Source of the DNA: CAIXSC01 sp046349915 | Lineage (GTDB): Bacteria; Planctomycetota; Planctomycetia; Pirellulales; Pirellulaceae | Direction of reading: 5' to 3' | NCBI GenBank assembly: GCA_046349915.1 | Contig: JAXMBL010000003.1 | Location: 372,001 to 436,000 of the forward strand | DNA length: 64,000 nucleotides | Shown: piece by piece, positions 60,700 through 64,000 of the stretch | Layout: each line of letters opens with the position of its first letter | How positions within the stretch are numbered: the stretch's first letter is position 1 | Position numbers and translations under genes: made by a program | Notes under the pieces: generated by a model | What the model was told of the DNA's origin: nothing | What the model saw: the letters and a program-made list of their open reading frames with translations, nothing else | The model's database searches: none

Positions 60700-61392
60700 C
60701 TCGGATGCCTCGGATACGGGAGAGGATTGAGGGAGAGGATTGAGGGAGAGGATTGAGGGAGAGGATTGAGGGACCACGAATCTCACGAATTTCACGAATT
60801 AAGAGAGGAGAGGAGAGGGAGAGGGAGAGGGTGGGGGAGAGGGTGGGGGAGGGTGGGGGAGGGCGTCGCTCGTTCTCGAAAGCCGCTACGGCTAGTCGTT
60901 TGCCACGACTACCAACCGGACCTTCTCATTCGTTCGATTCGTGTGATTTGTGGTCCCCTCAAGGCCCGGACGTTCGTGGTCGAGTAAGCTTGGGTCGTCG
61001 CTCCCTCTCTCTCAATCCGTTGCGGCCAGTCGTTTGCCAAGATCACCAACCGGACCTCTTCATTCGTTCGATTCGTGTGATTCGTGGTCCCCTCAAGGCC
61101 CGGACGTTCGTGGTCGAGTTAGCTTGGATCGTCGCTCCCTCTCTCTCAATCCGTTGTGGCCAGTCGTTTGCCACGATTACTTACCGGACCTCTTCATTCG
61201 TTCGATTCGTGTGATTCGTGGTCCCCTCAAGGCACGGACGTTTCGTGGTCGAGTAAGCTTGGATCGTCGCTCCTTCTCTCTCAATCCGCTACGGCCAGTC
61301 GTTTGCCAAGATCGCTAACCGGACGTCTTTATTCGTTCGATTCGTGTGATTCGTGGTCCCCTCAAGGCCCGGACGTTTCGTGGTCTCAATTG
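60700..61392. repeat. Two tandem arrays: 13-bp unit and 134-bp unit, with a GA-rich stretch
   Basis: A GATTGAGGGAGAG unit of 13 bp repeats about four times from 60725 to 60772, followed by a GA-rich tract (60800-60865). From about 60885 to 61390 runs a 134-bp tandem repeat of about four copies (the TGGTCCCCTC landmark is at 60951, 61085, 61219 and 61354). It ends at the 3' end of the metallo-beta-lactamase-fold gene. No gene; overlapping short frames are repeat translations. Confidence 0.9.
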
Positions 61393-62490
61393 CTACTTGG
61401 CGACCGTTTCGAAGGTCCGCTCGTGTTCGTTAGCGGGGATGGCCACCGAGTAGGTTTTGGCGTCGGGCGCGACTGAGAGTCGGATGAAGTTTCCGCGGCA
61501 TTCGCGTTCCCGGTTCGCGATGAAGGGATCTTCGACGTTGTTCGTCGCTCCATCAGGTCGCAGGTTCTTGTGGACCTGGTAAATCGCGGCGAGCGACTGC
61601 GTCTGCTTGAGTGTCTCGAATACCTCGGGCATGCACCCTTTCGTCACTCCATTGTTCATGATCGCCACTCGCGGACGAATCGACTGCAGCACGACGGGGT
61701 TGTTGCTGGCATCCAAGCCGTGGTGAGTGACCTGGTAGACATCGACGACGCCCACCAGGTTCTGGGGGCAGACGAGTCGCGATTCTTGATTCCACGTCAA
61801 GTCGCCCGCGTCGAAGAATCGCCAATCGCCAAAGGAGACGATTAGCACCACGCTATTGGCATTGTCCGATCCATCGCGGTTTTTCGAACGCACCGATGCG
61901 CAGATCTCGCTATTGCTCGCCGCCTCCGCCAACGGCGAGACGAATTGCTGGCGAGTCCCCAGGCAGCGGATTGATAACGGCGTCGCTCCAGACGCGGCTG
62001 ATTGCTTCACCGGAATTGAGTCGCCAGGGTTCAATACCACTCGACGTTCGCACGCGAATTTCCAGTAGGAAGGATCGGGCCGATCCGGCATCCCCTCAAA
62101 CTCGCCGTTGTCATACACCGTCTTGATCGGCAAGAGTCCACTGAGCGTTGCGGCGCCGCCATAGTGATCGCCGTGAAAATGCGTGGTCACCAGATGATCG
62201 ATCTGGCGACGGCCCGCGACTTGAGTCACCACTTGCACAATACGGTCCGCGTCTCGACGCCCAGGGTTTCCAGAGTCAATTAATACTGTTTCGCCCGCGG
62301 GCGTGACCAACAACGTCGCCGCTCCGCCTTCCACGTCGATCCAGTACACGTCGAGCCGCTCGTCGGTCGGTCCCGCGATTCCCTGAGCAGTGAAGGCCAG
62401 CGACATGGCCAGCGACAAGGCCAGCAGGACGCTGGTCCAAGCGATCTTTCTCTGCCAACGAATGGTGACTCGCAGGTAAGCTCGCGCCAT
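61393..62490 (-). CDS. Exported metallo-beta-lactamase-fold hydrolase (ComEC/Rec2-like domain)
   Basis: 365 aa. The ATG at 62490 has GGAGAG upstream; an earlier GTG adds five residues. A signal segment (IAWTSVLLALSLAMSLAFTAQGIA) is followed by a domain of the MBL fold. It has LDVYWIDVEGGAATLLVTPAGETVLIDSG, the metal-binding THFHGDHYGG, FFDAGDLTWNQESRLV and VTHHGLDASNNP (third His). This arrangement resembles the competence-type (ComEC/Rec2) hydrolase domain without the membrane part. Its likely substrate is a nucleic acid or phosphodiester, unproven. The flanking genes give no hint. Confidence 0.85.
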   Translation of the reverse strand: MARAYLRVTIRWQRKIAWTSVLLALSLAMSLAFTAQGIAGPTDERLDVYWIDVEGGAATLLVTPAGETVLIDSGNPGRRDADRIVQVVTQVAGRRQIDHLVTTHFHGDHYGGAATLSGLLPIKTVYDNGEFEGMPDRPDPSYWKFACERRVVLNPGDSIPVKQSAASGATPLSIRCLGTRQQFVSPLAEAASNSEICASVRSKNRDGSDNANSVVLIVSFGDWRFFDAGDLTWNQESRLVCPQNLVGVVDVYQVTHHGLDASNNPVVLQSIRPRVAIMNNGVTKGCMPEVFETLKQTQSLAAIYQVHKNLRPDGATNNVEDPFIANRERECRGNFIRLSVAPDAKTYSVAIPANEHERTFETVAK

Positions 62491-62678
62491 CACAGGTCTC
62501 TCCACTTGAATTGTCGAACCATGGGCCGTCTCCCTGGCTTATCGCAAGAGAGATTGGCTTGTCGCAAGATAGACGACCTGGATCGGGAACTCTAGTGCTT
62601 GGTCGCCGCCAGAAACGGGAACGTCGGACTTCTTGTCCGACGGTTCGACCCGTGCGGAAAGGACCTCGTGATCCCTGG

Positions 62679-63143
62679 TTATCGTTCAACGCAAGTGAGT
62701 GTGTAGATCGTTGTGGTGGAACCGCCCGAGACGTAGAGCGTATGGCGGCCGGTCGCTTGTCCTTTCTTGCTCCCGTCGCCCAACAGTACGGATGTGTCGA
62801 GGTCCACGGAATTGAAGACGGAGACGTCCGCGAACCAGTTCATCGCAATCGTGGTATCGCCATCGACCTTCGTCGAGGTGACGGTGAGGAATTTGAAGCG
62901 AGTGCGAGTGGAGAAGTCCTCGAAGAAGACTCCGCCTTCGTCCAGCAAGAACGACTGCTGGTAAGTTTGAGTGCTGGTGACCGCCCCCGTGCTCCCCCGA
63001 ATCTCGACGGTGACATCCACCGTGCATTCGACGGGGTGCCCACTCTCGGCTCGCACCAAGTTCGCGCTGCTGGTCAACATTCCCGCGAACATCAGGAAGG
63101 CTGCCCACAAAAGTCCCTGCTTCACGCCCATGAATCGAGTCAT
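62679..63143 (-). CDS. Small exported protein of unknown function
   Basis: 154 aa. GGGGAG stands about 8 bp before the ATG. A signal peptide (GLLWAAFLMFAGMLTSSANLVRA) is followed by a small beta-rich domain (VECTVDVTVEIRGSTGAV, then FLTVTSTKVDGDTTIAMNWF) with two cysteines (ECTV and LTCVE) that could form a disulfide. I do not recognise the family. It sits between the MBL-fold gene and the DUF1559 gene without clear linkage. Coding potential is supported by the signal peptide and ribosome-binding site. Confidence 0.7.
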   Translation of the reverse strand: MTRFMGVKQGLLWAAFLMFAGMLTSSANLVRAESGHPVECTVDVTVEIRGSTGAVTSTQTYQQSFLLDEGGVFFEDFSTRTRFKFLTVTSTKVDGDTTIAMNWFADVSVFNSVDLDTSVLLGDGSKKGQATGRHTLYVSGGSTTTIYTLTCVER

Positions 63144-63381
63144 CGTTTCGCTCCCCTCTCGGCTATAGCTGCACTTGTTCCGCGAGACTCAACGCGAGCC
63201 CCGTGTTGCAGTGAAGAGTCGTTCCGGGGGCGAGCGTCCGCCAAAAATCTGAACCGATCAACCTCGCGACTTTTCTGGGAATCGCGAAACGCTATCTTGA
63301 CATGTGGTTGCTTATGGCTTTGAATTGTCAAAACAATGTTCTGGTGGTTGGTGAAAAATGAAGTTGTTGAGAGGCAAAATC

Positions 63382-64000
63382 ATGGTTCGGCGACAACGCG
63401 GCTTCACGCTGGTCGAGCTACTCGTCGTGATTGCCATCATCGGCGTGCTCGTGGGTTTGCTCCTGCCCGCCGTCCAGCAGGCTCGCGAGTCGGCTCGGCG
63501 GACGGCCTGCGTCAATCACCTGAAGCAACTGGGGTTGGCGTTTCACTCGTACCATTCGACCTACGAGGTTTTTCCACCGTCGTACGCCGCTGACACGTTG
63601 CACCCGCAGCGAGACCCGACCACCTTCGATGGGCCGGGTGGTTATGGCTGGGGACAGATGCTGCTGACTCAATTGGAACAAGGCAGCTTAGCCGACCAAT
63701 TCGATATTCGCCGCCCTTGTTGGGATGCGGTTCATGCCTCGCCGGCTGCCACGACACTCCCAGTTTTCCTCTGCCCTTCGTCCGCGGGTGATCGGTCGCC
63801 GTTCGCCGTTCAGACTTCGTCGGGCGTAACGCTCGCTCGTTTTGCTCGTTCGCACTACGTCGCCAATGCGGGGCGCGAGGAGCCTTGGGGCGAAACCGTG
63901 GCGGACTATGCGCATATCGCCGACGGTCCCCTCTATCGCAACTCACGCACTCGCGCCGCCGACGTCACGGATGGCCTATCCAACACGGTGTTTTTGGGCG
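63382..64000 (+). CDS. DUF1559 prepilin-like exported protein, N-terminal part (3' end outside window)
   Basis: The first 206 residues; the frame stays open to the window edge. The ATG at 63382 is preferred because GAGAGG lies about 8 bp upstream; an in-frame ATG at 63358 would add eight residues. The N-terminus is a type IV prepilin-like signal: RRQRGFTLVELLVVIAIIGV with cleavage after Gly, then LLLPAVQQARESARRTAC. The DUF1559 globular part follows (HLKQLGLAFHSYHSTYEVFPPSY, VFLCPS). The C-terminal DG motif is beyond the end. Planctomycetes have dozens of these; role unknown. Confidence 0.93.
   Translation, partial: MVRRQRGFTLVELLVVIAIIGVLVGLLLPAVQQARESARRTACVNHLKQLGLAFHSYHSTYEVFPPSYAADTLHPQRDPTTFDGPGGYGWGQMLLTQLEQGSLADQFDIRRPCWDAVHASPAATTLPVFLCPSSAGDRSPFAVQTSSGVTLARFARSHYVANAGREEPWGETVADYAHIADGPLYRNSRTRAADVTDGLSNTVFLG

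Overview
This is a high-GC bacterial chromosome segment, almost certainly from the phylum Planctomycetota and probably from the Pirellulales group. The evidence is a set of planctomycete hallmark families: two DUF1501 proteins, a DUF1549/DUF1553 protein with a CxxCH motif, a very large PVC-type haem-binding CxxCH protein with HEAT-like repeats, a DUF1559 prepilin-like protein and a membrane-anchored J-like protein. The intergenic spaces are crowded with short palindromic and tandem repeats.

Layout. 1-10.7 kb: metabolic and exported proteins (partial DUF1501, family 2 glycosyltransferase, neutral ceramidase-like hydrolase, YkgJ-like cysteine-cluster protein, PurU-type deformylase, aldo/keto reductase, then a DUF1549/1553-DUF1501 pair whose genes overlap by ATGA). 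11.0-14.2 kb: a minus-strand operon encoding an EVE-domain protein, an ABC-2 permease, a UbiA-like prenyltransferase and a TIM-barrel isomerase/epimerase. 14.4-15.1 kb: a 125-bp tandem array. 15.2-16.9 kb: an exported gingipain-type (C25) protease. 17.1-21.6 kb: a stress cluster with four universal stress proteins, a CxxCH protein and a small His-rich membrane protein. 22.0-24.2 kb: a beta-propeller-like exported protein and MsrB.

24.8-46.1 kb is the centrepiece: a complete six-gene type 2 BREX (Pgl) phage-defence operon on the minus strand, in the order pglW, pglX, pglY, pglZ, brxD, brxHI. PglW is a NERD plus double-kinase protein and PglX an adenine methyltransferase. PglY and BrxD are P-loop ATPases, PglZ is a phosphatase-like protein and BrxHI an Lhr-like helicase. 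Several local features stand out. BrxHI carries a C-terminal ASCH domain. The middle of pglX has a sharply lower GC content. A decayed IS110-family element sits between pglX and pglY, exactly at the junction of tandem repeats. A 142-bp duplication lies between pglZ and brxD. Arrays of the same roughly 137-bp repeat bracket the operon in the same orientation.

47.3-51.2 kb is an arginine-biosynthesis operon (argB, argD, argF) ending in rph. 51.7-64 kb holds a TerC-like membrane protein, the J-like membrane protein, a DUF4416 protein, an arylamine N-acetyltransferase, the giant CxxCH protein, an exported metallo-beta-lactamase-fold protein, a small exported protein and the start of a DUF1559 gene.

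At least five families of dispersed palindromes occur. In three of them the copies differ by paired substitutions that preserve the stem. Palindromes supply the stop codons of two genes and the tail of a third. Heptanucleotide tandem repeats occur at four loci. No tRNA, rRNA or CRISPR array was seen.
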